The notes under the pieces: model-generated | The model's input: only the letters and a program-made list of their open reading frames with translations | What the model was told of the DNA's origin: nothing | Databases searched by the model: none | In this document: positions 15,659 through 24,970 of the stretch, one piece after another | How the letters are laid out: each line of letters begins with the position of its first letter | Numbering within the stretch: the stretch's first letter is position 1 | NCBI GenBank assembly: GCA_016938455.1 | Contig: JAFGUQ010000297.1 | Coordinates: 1 to 38,350, forward strand | Direction of reading: 5' to 3' | Length of the DNA: 38,350 nt | DNA from: Clostridia bacterium | GTDB taxonomy: Bacteria > Bacillota > Clostridia > DUPQ01 | Position numbers and translations under genes: made by a program

Positions 15659-16966
15659 ATGAATAAAATTGATTTCAAGAAATATGAAAATGAATTAAGC
15701 AATATCCACAGTTTTAAACAAGTAGGACAGGTAAAGAAAATTGTCGGGTTAAGTATTGAGTCCAACGGACCTAAAGCTGAGATAGGTGAGGTCTGTAAAA
15801 TTTATAAAGACATGAAAGAACAAGTGGATGCAGAAGTTGTCGGTTTCACGGACAGTCGCATACTGCTGATGCCATATGGCGATACTAAAGGAATAAAAAA
15901 TGGAAACAAGGTTGAATCAACCGGAAATCCGTTGAATATAAAAGTCAGTGAGCAACTGATAGGAAAAATTTTAAATGGTCTGGGAGAACCGATTGACAAC
16001 AGCGGATTTTCAGCTAATGAAATACGATTTGTCAATTCACCTCCTCCAAATCCATACACCAGAAAAAGAATAGCAGCTCCGATCCATCTGGGGGTAAAAG
16101 CGATGGACTCGCTTCTGACGTGTGGACAAGGGCAGAGAATCGGCATATTTTCAGGGTCAGGGGTCGGTAAAAGCACATTGCTTGGAATGGTAGCCAGAAA
16201 TTCAAGTGCTGATATCAATGTCATTGCTCTGGTTGGAGAACGTGGACGGGAAGTCAATGACTTTCTGGAACGTGATCTGAAAGAGGAAGGACTGAAAAAA
16301 TCAATAGTCGTTGTTGCCACATCAGATCAGCCGGCATTAATCAGAGTCAAAGCTGCTTTAGTGGCCACCACAATTGCAGAGTATTTCAGAGACAAGAATT
16401 ATAATGTTCTTTTCATGATGGACTCATTAACCAGATTTGCCATGGCTCAGAGAGAAGTGGGATTATCTGTCGGGGAGCCACCGGTGGCAAGAGGTTATAC
16501 TCCTTCTGTATTTTCCATGTTACCTCAATTGCTTGAAAGAACCGGATGCAGCGAAAATGCTAGCATCACAGCCCTGTACACTGTTCTGGTAGAAGGAGAT
16601 GAACTAAATGAGCCTATCTCAGATGCAGTCAGAGGTATATTAGATGGACATATTGTCCTTTCAAGAGAACTGGCATCAAAAAATCATTTTCCTGCCATTG
16701 ATATCTTAAACAGCATCAGCAGAGTCATGCCGGAAATCATTGACAAAGAGCATTATGAAAAAGCAGCAAATGTGAGAAATATCATGGCAACCTATGAGAA
16801 CTATAAAGACCTGATCAGTATTGGAGCTTATAAAGCAGGAAGTAATAAAGAGATTGATATTGCCATGAAGAACATTGATAGAATCAACAGTTTTTTAAAA
16901 CAGGACATGAATGAGACAGTAGATGGCAATAAAAGCATCGAGATGCTGAAAAACCTGGTTGTGTGA
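15659..16966 (+). CDS. fliI: Flagellum-specific export ATPase FliI
   Basis: This 435-residue F1-beta-like ATPase powers export with FliH and FliJ. The P-loop GSGVGKST is at 166-173. VGERGREVNDF follows near 194-204, Walker B LFMMDSLTRFAMAQREVGLS near 250-269, and the family's GEPPVARGYTPSVFSMLPQLLERTG stretch thereafter. Full length. It overlaps no neighbour: 1 nt after fliH and 10 nt before fliJ. Confidence 0.97.
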   Translation: MNKIDFKKYENELSNIHSFKQVGQVKKIVGLSIESNGPKAEIGEVCKIYKDMKEQVDAEVVGFTDSRILLMPYGDTKGIKNGNKVESTGNPLNIKVSEQLIGKILNGLGEPIDNSGFSANEIRFVNSPPPNPYTRKRIAAPIHLGVKAMDSLLTCGQGQRIGIFSGSGVGKSTLLGMVARNSSADINVIALVGERGREVNDFLERDLKEEGLKKSIVVVATSDQPALIRVKAALVATTIAEYFRDKNYNVLFMMDSLTRFAMAQREVGLSVGEPPVARGYTPSVFSMLPQLLERTGCSENASITALYTVLVEGDELNEPISDAVRGILDGHIVLSRELASKNHFPAIDILNSISRVMPEIIDKEHYEKAANVRNIMATYENYKDLISIGAYKAGSNKEIDIAMKNIDRINSFLKQDMNETVDGNKSIEMLKNLVV

Positions 16967-16976
16967 AGTTTAGCCT

Positions 16977-17438
16977 ATGAAGAAATTTAAATTTACCTAT
17001 CAGGTATTACTGGAAAACGCAGAAGAGCTCGAACAGGCTTGTGCTGTTAAGCTAAAAGAAATAAGAGATATTCTGAGTGAGGCTGAAAAAAGAAAAGAAA
17101 CCCTGTCACAGCAGAAAAATGTGTTAATCAATAAACTGCAGAATAAAAACGGAAGTCAACTCAACATACATGAGTTTAAGGAAAGCAAAATCTTCATAGA
17201 AGAACTGTCACAGTCAATTTCAATTCAAGAACAGGAGATTCAAAAGCTTTCGATAATAGAAGAAGAAAGACTGACCTCATTAAAAGAGGCCAAGAAACAG
17301 CTTAACATATATGAAAAGCTGAAAGCTAATCAATATAAAGCATATATTGATAAAATTAAAAAAGATGAAGAGAAAGAGCTTGAAGAGCGGATAATGTATA
17401 AATACTCCAATAATAGTGAGGTGGAAAAAGTTGAGTGA
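16977..17438 (+). CDS. fliJ: Flagellar export chaperone FliJ
   Basis: This 153-residue, almost wholly helical protein starts with the FliJ-typical KFKFTYQVLLENAEELEQ and continues as a long coiled coil of Lys, Glu and Gln heptads. FliJ links the FliI ring to FlhA. Length fits the family (about 145-155). The stop lies inside the start region of the next gene (8-nt overlap), suggesting coupling. Confidence 0.9.
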   Translation: MKKFKFTYQVLLENAEELEQACAVKLKEIRDILSEAEKRKETLSQQKNVLINKLQNKNGSQLNIHEFKESKIFIEELSQSISIQEQEIQKLSIIEEERLTSLKEAKKQLNIYEKLKANQYKAYIDKIKKDEEKELEERIMYKYSNNSEVEKVE

Positions 17439-18213
17439 AAAGAAAAATGATGTAAAAGATAATATCGAAACAGGTGAAGAAACAAAATTAAAGAATGGCA
17501 GCTTTATCATGAAATTATTAAAAATGTTTAATTTCATGAAGAAAAAAGAAAAAGAGAACGAAGAAGAATATTTTAAAGAAAGCAGTACGAAAAATGAAGA
17601 CGGAGAAGACGAAGAGGATACTGTTAAAATAAAAATACCGTTTAAAGAAATCGCCATTGTTCTTGTGTTATCAGTTTTATTAGCTTTCATCATCATTTTT
17701 ATTTTAGATCTTGCAGGATGGAGATCCTCACTTAGAAATAATATCACTACTAAATTATTAGGAGTTGAAAAACAGTTGCTGACAGATCAGCTTGAATATG
17801 AATATCAGACTAAACTAGAAGAGGAGAAAGCAACACTTCTCTCTGCCGAAAGAGCGAATCTTGTTGTTGAATATCAGGCGCTTGAAGACAGCCGAAATGA
17901 GCTGGATAAAAGAGAAAAGGCGCTTGCTAAAAATGAAGAAGAACTTAATCAGAAAATTGAGACACTGAAACTTGAACAAGATCAGTTGTCAGAAAATATT
18001 AGTGATTTTGAAAATGCAGTACTTGAAGTGTCAGAACTTGGTAAAATCTATGGAAGTATGGAACCGAAAAACGCCGCAAGTATCTTAACTGCCATGCCTG
18101 ATGAAAATCTTATGCTTAAAATTCTTAAAAGCATGAAAAGCGATGAAATCGCCGGAATCCTTGAGCTAATGGAAACCACCAAAGCTGCCGATATAATAAG
18201 TAAATTAAATTAG
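17431..18213 (+). CDS. ylxF: MotE/YlxF-type flagellar protein with MgtE-N-like domain
   Basis: This 260-residue protein has a charged cytoplasmic N-terminus, one membrane helix near 71-93 (IAIVLVLSVLLAFIIIFIL), a long coiled coil (about 105-190) and a C-terminal MgtE-N-like helical domain with MEPKNAASILTAMPDENLMLKIL near 206-228. That layout and the position between fliJ and fliK match YlxF/MotE. The proposed role is stator assembly or stabilisation. The TTG at 17431, 6-7 nt after GAGGTG, is chosen over a GTG at 17416 that precedes the site. Confidence 0.85.
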   Translation: MSEKKNDVKDNIETGEETKLKNGSFIMKLLKMFNFMKKKEKENEEEYFKESSTKNEDGEDEEDTVKIKIPFKEIAIVLVLSVLLAFIIIFILDLAGWRSSLRNNITTKLLGVEKQLLTDQLEYEYQTKLEEEKATLLSAERANLVVEYQALEDSRNELDKREKALAKNEEELNQKIETLKLEQDQLSENISDFENAVLEVSELGKIYGSMEPKNAASILTAMPDENLMLKILKSMKSDEIAGILELMETTKAADIISKLN

Positions 18214-18229
18214 CAAGGAGGTGAAATAA

Positions 18230-19606
18230 TTGCAATTTACACCAAGTGTTAATTCACTTGTTATTTTGGCAACAAACAATTCTGTAAAAAGTCAAGAAAA
18301 AGGAATAATCCCATTTCTGGAAATCTTCAACAGCATAACCAGTCTACAGACAACTCAGCCTGCAAGTACCGGTGATGAAAGTAATGATGTGCTTCTTTCT
18401 CTTTGTCAGAAGCTTGCCGGTCTGCTTAAAGAGTTCAATTCAGATGACAGCGACATCAAAAACATGCCTCAGGATGAACTTGGCAGTCTGCTGTTCAGCT
18501 TCATGTCGAAAATTCCAGCAGAGCAGCTAAATGAGCTTGAAACTATTGTTGATAAAGCAATGACATCAGTGACTCTCTATAAAGAGTCAGTCAATCAGGG
18601 TTATAGCAGTTTAGCTGTCATCAATGAAAAAAATGTCGTCATGCCAGCATCTGAAAAAACTGACATTCCAATGAATCAATTTTCAGAAACTCTGCCGGAA
18701 CAGGAAAAAGTTCAGGAAGTCAGAAGTAGCACAGAACTTCAGTCTGCTAAAAACGTGATCACCATCGAACATGAAATGAAACCAAAAACAGATCAGGTTC
18801 GCATTATCAGTACTGAAAACAGTATAAAAGACGTGGGAAATGAAAAAGAAGTCATTAATTTTAAAAGAATGAAATCAGAATTTGAAAGTCAGTTCAAGAA
18901 CTTTTTACATGAAAATGTAAAGGAGTTTAGAGAAGTGATTAAGAATGAAAGTAATCAATCTGATTTTAAAAACGACATTGAAATCATTAAAAACGGCTTA
19001 AAAGGGTTAGGCATGAAAGAAGAAGCACAAAAAAACTCAGATCCGATTAAATTTACAGAAAAACTGACAAATAACAGTGAAGATTTCATAGTAGCAGTCG
19101 ACAATAAAAGCATGCAAGTTGGTATGAAGAATATTACCCCGGTACAAGATGGCGTAAGGAATAATGATATTAACATTGTCAGTCAGATCGTGGAAAAAAT
19201 CGATTTAAAAAACATTGAAGATGGCAATATAATCAATATTAAGCTGAAACCTGATTCTCTTGGGAACATATCAATCAAAGTGCAGACAACTTCAGAATAT
19301 GTCAAAGCAGAAATTATTACAGACAATGTGAAAGTAAAAGAAGTTGTCATGAAACAATTGAATGAACTGACTATGTCTTTACAGGAAAAAGGCATCAGAG
19401 CAGATTCAATTAAAGTGTCTGTAAGAGAAATGATCAGCAACTCGTTTAACCAGTATCAGAGTAATGGTCAAGATACTTTCAGTCAGAGTCGTTTTCATCA
19501 GAATCATCAGTTCTATAAGAACAATCTGATTGTAATGAATCAGGATGAAACAGTTGATTACGAACAGCAGGTAAAAAGTGGCAGCTTAGTTAATGTTTAT
19601 GTATAA
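18230..19606 (+). CDS. fliK: Flagellar hook-length control protein FliK
   Basis: The 458-residue protein has a long, poorly conserved Ser/Glu/Lys-rich N-terminal ruler region and a C-terminal Flg_hook domain near 335-405, with INIKLKPDSLGNISIKVQ and a KEVVMKQLNELTMSLQEKGI stretch. FliK measures the hook and switches export specificity through FlhB. The start is TTG after a strong AGGAGGTGA site. Its place between ylxF and flgD is standard. Confidence 0.9.
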   Translation: MQFTPSVNSLVILATNNSVKSQEKGIIPFLEIFNSITSLQTTQPASTGDESNDVLLSLCQKLAGLLKEFNSDDSDIKNMPQDELGSLLFSFMSKIPAEQLNELETIVDKAMTSVTLYKESVNQGYSSLAVINEKNVVMPASEKTDIPMNQFSETLPEQEKVQEVRSSTELQSAKNVITIEHEMKPKTDQVRIISTENSIKDVGNEKEVINFKRMKSEFESQFKNFLHENVKEFREVIKNESNQSDFKNDIEIIKNGLKGLGMKEEAQKNSDPIKFTEKLTNNSEDFIVAVDNKSMQVGMKNITPVQDGVRNNDINIVSQIVEKIDLKNIEDGNIINIKLKPDSLGNISIKVQTTSEYVKAEIITDNVKVKEVVMKQLNELTMSLQEKGIRADSIKVSVREMISNSFNQYQSNGQDTFSQSRFHQNHQFYKNNLIVMNQDETVDYEQQVKSGSLVNVYV

Positions 19607-19617
19607 GGAGGAAGAGT

Positions 19618-20013
19618 ATGAATGTAGTTTCACTGGAAAGTAACAGTAATATCACCACCAATGTAAAAAAGGAATCAGCAGGCACATTGACTTCAGATGA
19701 ATTTCTGAATGTACTGATTACACAGCTGAAGAATCAGAACCCATTAGAACCTATGAATGATGTTGAATACATTACTCAGGTAGTCCAGTTTTCAATGCTT
19801 GATGGAATAAATTCACTTAACCAGGAATTCTATGAAAGTAAAGCACTTGATTATATCGGGAAAAATGTAATGGGAACAGTGAATGTCAATGAAAATGAAA
19901 CCCAGATGGTAAGCGGTCAGGTGAGAAGTGTTTCCTATGTCAACAACAAGGTTTTACTGAATATGGACGGAGCTTCAATCTATCTGGAGAATGTCATGGA
20001 TGTCAGTGAATAA
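19618..20013 (+). CDS. flgD: Flagellar hook cap assembly protein FlgD (short form)
   Basis: This 131-residue protein matches the conserved N-terminal half of FlgD: LTSDEFLNVLITQLKNQNPLEPMNDVEYITQVVQFSMLDGI spans about 24-64. The large TIG/Fn3-like domain of enterobacterial FlgD is missing, as in the short FlgD of Bacillus and Clostridia. It caps the growing hook. A strong AAGGAGGAAG site precedes it. The next gene starts 1 nt after its stop. Confidence 0.92.
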   Translation: MNVVSLESNSNITTNVKKESAGTLTSDEFLNVLITQLKNQNPLEPMNDVEYITQVVQFSMLDGINSLNQEFYESKALDYIGKNVMGTVNVNENETQMVSGQVRSVSYVNNKVLLNMDGASIYLENVMDVSE

Positions 20014-20014
20014 T

Positions 20015-20386
20015 ATGGAAGATAAATTTATCAGACCTGTTATCACAGGAATCCCTACATACAACAACAGCATTTCTGCTCCGGAGAAGAAGAATGAAGG
20101 ACAGTTCGGAGATATTTTTCAAGAAGCGCTAAAAGAACTGAAGTTCTCGAAACATGCTGAAATGAGAATCATGGAAAGAAGCATGACCATCTCTGACAGT
20201 ACGAAAGAGAAAGTCAATGAGGCAATCGATATTGCTTCAAAAAAAGGAATAAAGGATTCATTAATTTTATTTAATGATATGGCATTTGTAGTTAATATCG
20301 ATTCACGAACAATCATAACTGCAATAGATAAGAATAATTTGGAAAACAGAGTTTTCACAAATATTGATGGAGCCGTTTATATTTAG
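20015..20386 (+). CDS. TIGR02530-type flagellar operon protein
   Basis: This 123-residue small protein fits the family found between flgD and flgE in Firmicutes and some other phyla. The conserved core is FQEALKELKFSKHAEMRIMERS near 35-56, followed by a helix (KVNEAIDIASKKGIKDSL) and the ending SRTIITAI...RVFTNIDGAVYI. Function is unknown; a hook-assembly role is inferred from position. The frame is open from 19991 inside flgD, but the ATG at 20015, 1 nt after the flgD stop, fits family length. Confidence 0.8.
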   Translation: MEDKFIRPVITGIPTYNNSISAPEKKNEGQFGDIFQEALKELKFSKHAEMRIMERSMTISDSTKEKVNEAIDIASKKGIKDSLILFNDMAFVVNIDSRTIITAIDKNNLENRVFTNIDGAVYI

Positions 20387-20407
20387 CTGGACCTGAATGG
20401 AAGCGAA

Positions 20408-20433
20408 ATAACTTTGACTGACTGATAAGTTAT
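20408..20433 (+). promoter_or_regulatory. Intercistronic hairpin before flgE
   Basis: ATAACTT (20408-20414) and AAGTTAT (20427-20433) form a perfect 7-bp stem with a 12-nt loop containing two TGACTGACTGA-type repeats. It lies in the 78-nt gap before flgE, with no T run, so it is not a terminator. It could protect or process the flgE message, which must be translated at high level. Confidence 0.4.
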
Positions 20434-20464
20434 GAAACGGTATTTATGAAAGAAGAGGTTAAAA

Positions 20465-21736
20465 ATGTTAAGTTCAATGTACTCTGGTGTATCAGGTCTT
20501 TTATCACACCAAACAAAAATGGATGTCATTGGTAATAATATAGCCAATGTCAATACCACTGCTTTTAAAAGCAGTTCAGTCTCATTTGAGGAAGTATTCA
20601 GCCAGCTGATTAAATCAGCTCAACCACCTTCAGAAGAAGGAAACGGCGGAACAAATCCTCAGCAGATAGGGTTAGGTGTCACCATCGGGAACATCAACAC
20701 CAATATGGCCTCTGGAAGTATCCAGAGAACTGATAATCCAAATGATCTCGCCATTGACGGAGAAGGATTCTTCATGGTTTCAGATGGAATCAGCCAGTAT
20801 TATACAAGAGCAGGGAATTTCAATATAGACAGAGACGGGAGCTTTGTCAGCAGCAGCGGAGCCAGGGTTTTAGGCTGGAATCAGAATGCACAAGGAGTTA
20901 TTGACTCCAGTACACCTGTAGAAGTGTTAAATTTTGCAAACTTGAAAATGGAAGCAAAAGCCACAGATAAAATAACATTCACCGGAAACATCAACAGCCA
21001 GACTGCAGAATATAATTCAACTACTGAAGAAAATGCAATTCTGTATAACATTACAGTATATGACTCACTCGGAGACAACCATACCATTACCTTCAAGTTC
21101 ATGAAAACAGCCAATGATAATGAATATGATTACAGTATCATAGAAGATGATGATAACATGACAGTTTCTGCCGGAGCGACTGGAGGAACAATCACATTTG
21201 ATGCCATGGGGAAAATTTCAACCACTACTGTGCCGGTAACTCCTGCCATCACCATTGAGTTTACCTCAGGTGCAGATGATCTTGTCATTGAAGCTGACAA
21301 TATTATATTTGATGCAAAGAACTTCACACAGTATGCCAACAGCACAGACATTTCAGGAGTACAGAACGGTTTTACTTCCGGTGAACTTGAAAATTTAAGC
21401 ATTGACAGAGACGGGAAAGTCATCGGACAGTTTACTAATGGGTTACAGCAGCATGTGGCTACACTTGCCATCAGTTCATTCATCAATCCGAACGGGCTGG
21501 AAAAAATCGGTGCCAATATGTTTTCAGCTACATGGAACTCAGGTGATCCAAGTGTTGGAACTGCAAATACCGGTGAAAGAGGATCCATTGCCATTGGTTC
21601 ACTGGAAATGTCAAATGTTGACTTGGCAAAGGAATTCACTGAAATGATCGTTGCACAGAGAGGGTTCCAGGCCAATTCAAGAATCATAACGGTCTCCGAT
21701 GAATTGCTGCAGGAACTTGTCAATCTGAAGAGATAA
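20465..21736 (+). CDS. flgE: Flagellar hook protein FlgE
   Basis: This 423-residue hook subunit has the rod/hook N-terminus MLSSMYSGVSGLLSHQTKMDVIGNNIANVNTTAFKSS (in pieces over 1-37), the DLAIDGEGFFMV motif near 95-106, a variable central D2 part, and the C-terminal AKEFTEMIVAQRGFQANSRIITVSDELLQELVNLKR typical of FlgE. Start follows GAAGAGG. It is the largest structural product of unit 1. The variable middle includes an Asp/Asn/Thr-rich insertion near 215-270. Confidence 0.96.
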   Translation: MLSSMYSGVSGLLSHQTKMDVIGNNIANVNTTAFKSSSVSFEEVFSQLIKSAQPPSEEGNGGTNPQQIGLGVTIGNINTNMASGSIQRTDNPNDLAIDGEGFFMVSDGISQYYTRAGNFNIDRDGSFVSSSGARVLGWNQNAQGVIDSSTPVEVLNFANLKMEAKATDKITFTGNINSQTAEYNSTTEENAILYNITVYDSLGDNHTITFKFMKTANDNEYDYSIIEDDDNMTVSAGATGGTITFDAMGKISTTTVPVTPAITIEFTSGADDLVIEADNIIFDAKNFTQYANSTDISGVQNGFTSGELENLSIDRDGKVIGQFTNGLQQHVATLAISSFINPNGLEKIGANMFSATWNSGDPSVGTANTGERGSIAIGSLEMSNVDLAKEFTEMIVAQRGFQANSRIITVSDELLQELVNLKR

Positions 21737-21756
21737 AAAATAAAAGGTAGGAAAGC

Positions 21757-21954
21757 ATGATTATTCTAACACAGATCAATGATAAGGAAATTGTTATTAA
21801 CTCAGATTTGATTGAGTGCATTGAGGAGACACCTCACACTGTAATCACTACTGTGACAAAGAATAAATTCATTGTCAAGGAAAGTGCAAAAGACATCATT
21901 GATAAGGTAATCATGTATAAAGCGACAATAGAAATATTAATTAAGGGGAATTAA
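21757..21954 (+). CDS. swrD: SwrD/FlbD-family flagellar protein
   Basis: This 65-residue protein starts MIILTQINDKEIVINSDLI and contains IEETPHTVITTV, the hallmark of the FlbD/SwrD family. In B. subtilis SwrD raises stator-derived torque. Here it sits directly before motA (3-nt gap), which fits that role. The gap to flgE is 20 nt and carries an AAAGGTAGGAA ribosome site. Confidence 0.92.
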   Translation: MIILTQINDKEIVINSDLIECIEETPHTVITTVTKNKFIVKESAKDIIDKVIMYKATIEILIKGN

Positions 21955-21957
21955 ACA

Positions 21958-22734
21958 ATGGGCTTCACATCACTGGCAGGACTACTATTAGGAGCATTTT
22001 TCGTCATCTGGGCGATTGTATCGGATGGCAGTATAAAAGACTTCTATGAAATATCATCTATTTTCATAGTTATAGGTGGTACTTTCGGTGCCATGATGTT
22101 TAATTACCCCTTAACTAGCTTTATTGGCGGAATAAAAGCTTTTATCAGAGTCATCACCTATAAAGCAGTAAACCGTCAGGAACTTCTTGATAAAATCATA
22201 GAACTGGCTTATGCCTCAAAGAAAGAAGGATTACTTGCCCTTGAAAGCTATGCCAGTGAAATAAAAGAGGACTTTTTCAGAAAGGGGATATTACTCGTTG
22301 TTGATGGTACGAGTCCTGAACTGACCAAGAACATTCTGGAACTGGATATCACATTAAAAGAGGATCAGGATAAACTGGAACAGGACTTCATGAATGATGC
22401 AGCGAAATTCGCTCCAGCCTTCGGAATGATCGGAACATTGATTGGCCTGATTAAGATGCTGAAAAATCTGAACGACTCAGAAACACTAGGCCCTTCCATG
22501 TCCATTGCATTGATCACCACATTTTACGGGGCATTACTTGCCAATGTTGTGTTTACACCGCTGGCAGGACGATTAAAGAACATCAGCAAATACGAGTGCG
22601 AAAGCAAGGAAATGATTGTGGAAGGGATTCTATCGATTCAATCTGGTGAATCACCTTTTACTATTAAGGAAAAATTAAGTTCATATTTAATAAAGAAGGA
22701 AAAGAAAGAGGATGAGGAAAAAGAAACCGATTGA
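21958..22734 (+). CDS. motA: Flagellar stator protein MotA
   Basis: This 258-residue stator subunit has four membrane helices: two near the N-terminus (about 6-22 and 32-52) and two after the cytoplasmic loop (about 153-171 and 182-202). Characteristic pieces are GGTFGAMMFNYPL near 36-48 and FAPAFGMIGTLIGLIKML near 149-166. The cytoplasmic loop contacts FliG. The gene overlaps motB by 23 nt, so the stator genes are translationally coupled. Confidence 0.95.
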   Translation: MGFTSLAGLLLGAFFVIWAIVSDGSIKDFYEISSIFIVIGGTFGAMMFNYPLTSFIGGIKAFIRVITYKAVNRQELLDKIIELAYASKKEGLLALESYASEIKEDFFRKGILLVVDGTSPELTKNILELDITLKEDQDKLEQDFMNDAAKFAPAFGMIGTLIGLIKMLKNLNDSETLGPSMSIALITTFYGALLANVVFTPLAGRLKNISKYECESKEMIVEGILSIQSGESPFTIKEKLSSYLIKKEKKEDEEKETD

Positions 22735-23548
22735 TAATGGCCCTGGAGTGGCAGACTGGATTGTTTCATATGGTGATGTCATGTCATTGTTACTAACATT
22801 TTTTGTGTTGCTTTTTTCTTTTTCTACCATTGATGCCGAGAAGTGGAAACAGATTGTTCAGTCGTTCAGCGGAAAACCTGCCGTTATCAATATACCGACA
22901 GAAAATGAGATGGCACTGATTAACCTTGACACTCCGAATGGATCCAGCTCTTCAATCATCTCAGATATGCTGAAAAAAGATGAGGAAATGAATGAAGAAG
23001 AATATACTGAAGAGAATCCTCCTGATAAACTTGAAGAAATCAATAATATTACCGATATAGTAACTAAGGAGGATGCTCTCTATGAACAACTGGTGAAACT
23101 TTCAATGATGGAAGAAAATCAGTGGAATTTAGAGATATTGAAAACTGATGAAGCGATTATCATCAGATTCGATAATCAGATTCTATTTAAGTCAGGTGAA
23201 GCTGATTTAGATGAAAGAGCAAAAATTGTGCTGATCAGTGTCATGGATGTTGTGAATAAATATGAGAATATTATCAAGAAAGTGTCGATTGAAGGTAATA
23301 CAGATAATGTCCCTATCAATAATTCGCTTTACAGAGATAATTTTGAACTGTCATCAGCCAGAGCGCTCGTGGTATTACATTATATCATAGACCGTTCAGA
23401 GTTCCCTGAGAAAAAACTTGTGGCAGTAGCTTATGGAGAATTTCAACCTATTGATACCAATGATACAGATGAAGGAAGAGCCAAGAACAGGCGAACTGAT
23501 ATCGTATTATTTAAAAGTTCAGAGATTATAGAAGAGGTAAGCAGATGA
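22712..23548 (+). CDS. motB: Flagellar stator protein MotB
   Basis: This 278-residue protein anchors the stator to peptidoglycan. The single N-terminal membrane helix carries the ion-binding aspartate D22 in SYGDVMSLLLTFFVLLFSF. The C-terminal OmpA-like domain (about 150-270) shows EGNTDNVPI near 193-201, FELSSARALVVLHYI and EGRAKNRRTDIVL. An acidic linker (about 85-125) separates the parts. Whether it uses protons or sodium cannot be settled from this motif. Confidence 0.95.
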   Translation: MRKKKPIDNGPGVADWIVSYGDVMSLLLTFFVLLFSFSTIDAEKWKQIVQSFSGKPAVINIPTENEMALINLDTPNGSSSSIISDMLKKDEEMNEEEYTEENPPDKLEEINNITDIVTKEDALYEQLVKLSMMEENQWNLEILKTDEAIIIRFDNQILFKSGEADLDERAKIVLISVMDVVNKYENIIKKVSIEGNTDNVPINNSLYRDNFELSSARALVVLHYIIDRSEFPEKKLVAVAYGEFQPIDTNDTDEGRAKNRRTDIVLFKSSEIIEEVSR

Positions 23549-23988
23549 AGAAAATCATAATCATGGCAGCAGCAATACTAATATTAACAACAATAACCAC
23601 CATATTGCTTCTTGTTGTTCTCCCTAAGAAAAATATTCAGGCACTTCCTGAAAAGACGCAGGAGGTCATTCCGGAAGAAACAGAAATACCGGTTTTCACT
23701 TATGTACTAAAAGATTCGATCATCACAAACATGAAAGACAGTAAACGATTTGTTAAAGCGTCATTTCTTTTAGAAGTCACCAATGAAGAGGATATTGCCA
23801 CTTTAACTAAATATGATTACATGATTAAAGATACTATTATCAGGATTTTAAGAAATACGACAGAAGCAGAATATGCGCTTGTAGATGTTCAATCAACATT
23901 GCGAGAAGTAATAAAAACAGAGCTAATGAAAGTACTGGGTGTAAATAGCATTAAAGAAGTGTTCTTTTTAGAACTGGTAATGCAGTAA
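23545..23988 (+). CDS. fliL: Flagellar basal-body-associated protein FliL
   Basis: This 147-residue single-pass membrane protein has an N-terminal helix near 3-26 and the FliL core: YVLKDSIITNMKDSKRFVKASFLLEV near 53-78, then RNTTEAEYALVDVQSTLREVIKTELMKVLG. FliL surrounds and supports stators. Its ATG overlaps the motB stop (ATGA), and fliM follows 9 nt later. Order motB-fliL-fliM is typical for Clostridia. Confidence 0.93.
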   Translation: MKKIIIMAAAILILTTITTILLLVVLPKKNIQALPEKTQEVIPEETEIPVFTYVLKDSIITNMKDSKRFVKASFLLEVTNEEDIATLTKYDYMIKDTIIRILRNTTEAEYALVDVQSTLREVIKTELMKVLGVNSIKEVFFLELVMQ

Positions 23989-23997
23989 GGGGAATAA

Positions 23998-24969
23998 ATG
24001 AAGGATATTTTATCTCAGAATCAAATAGATGATTTAATAAAAAACATGAGTTCCGCTACTGATGTCATTGTTCCCGTCAAAAAAGACAGGGTCAGAGTCT
24101 ATGACTTCAAAAAACCGAATAAGTTTACAAGGGAACAAATCAGAACTTTTGAAGATATATACGGGAACTTTTCCAAGATCATTTCATTGAAGCTGTCTGA
24201 CAGATTAAGAGCCAACTGCTTTTTGGATGTTAACTATATTGAAGAACAGACCTTTTTCGAATATACCAATTCCATCCCGAAGTCCTCTTTGATTGGTGTC
24301 TACAAAATCAACAACTTTGACAGCTTTGTTTCAGTTGAACTGTCCTATTCAACATCATACAGCATCATCAACCTGATGCTGGGAGGAAATGGAAGTGAGA
24401 ACAGTGAGTTTAACGGCTATACAGATATTGAGATGAATCTTGTTAAACGAGTGCTTAAAATGCTGTCACAGCCCATTATTGATGTATGGTCCAGCTATGT
24501 CGACCTTGAAGTGGATCTTGAAAGACTTGAAAACGTAGGACAGCATATACAGATTGCTGCACCAAATGATGTTATCGCCATCATCACAATTAAAGCGGAA
24601 ATAGCCAATAAGGAAGGTTTTATCAACTTCTGTATCCCTTACTCATTGGTTGAGCCGGTACTGAAAGAATTCAATTCTAATCAAAAGTTTTCAAATACAC
24701 TAAAGGAAAACGACAAATCATACGAAGAATATATAAAGGAAGAAATTGTTGACAACACAGTTGAGCTGTCCTGCTGTTTAGGAAAAGCATATTTGACAAT
24801 AGATGATATCAATATGATGCAGGTCGGTGATGTGATAAAACTGAAGAAGACCATGAATGAAAAAGCAGAAATATTGATTAACAATAAAACCAAGTTTTTA
24901 GCAGATATCGGAGTAAAAAACAATAAGTATGCCATTAAGATAAGTAATACTGTAGAAGGGAAAAAATAA
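23998..24969 (+). CDS. fliM: Flagellar motor switch protein FliM
   Basis: This 323-residue C-ring protein begins with the CheY-P-binding peptide ILSQNQIDDLI (4-14), continues with a CheC-like middle domain (about 45-225; KPNKFTREQIRTFEDIYGNF near 38-57) and a FliN-like SpoA domain at the C-terminus (about 240-320). It sets rotor direction on binding phospho-CheY. 1-nt gap to fliY. Confidence 0.96.
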   Translation: MKDILSQNQIDDLIKNMSSATDVIVPVKKDRVRVYDFKKPNKFTREQIRTFEDIYGNFSKIISLKLSDRLRANCFLDVNYIEEQTFFEYTNSIPKSSLIGVYKINNFDSFVSVELSYSTSYSIINLMLGGNGSENSEFNGYTDIEMNLVKRVLKMLSQPIIDVWSSYVDLEVDLERLENVGQHIQIAAPNDVIAIITIKAEIANKEGFINFCIPYSLVEPVLKEFNSNQKFSNTLKENDKSYEEYIKEEIVDNTVELSCCLGKAYLTIDDINMMQVGDVIKLKKTMNEKAEILINNKTKFLADIGVKNNKYAIKISNTVEGKK

Positions 24970-24970
24970 A

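Noticed and set aside
15802-16320. 172-codon open frame on the - strand opposite fliI
   Set aside because: It mirrors the conserved ATPase P-loop region in reverse and has no ribosome site or recognisable domain.
17280-17747. 155-codon Phe/Ser-rich open frame on the - strand opposite fliJ-ylxF
   Set aside because: The composition is the complement of Lys/Glu-rich coiled-coil codons; it spans a gene junction and has no independent support.
21130-21723. 197-codon open frame on the - strand opposite flgE
   Set aside because: It lies wholly opposite a clear hook gene, has no family features and has a Ser/Pro/Met-rich composition expected from reading the complement of flgE.
22712-23548. Assignment of MotAB as sodium-driven
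   Set aside because: The helix SYGDVMSLLLTFFVLLFSF has some similarity to sodium-type stators, but proton-type clostridial MotB can look alike; no decisive residue can be named.
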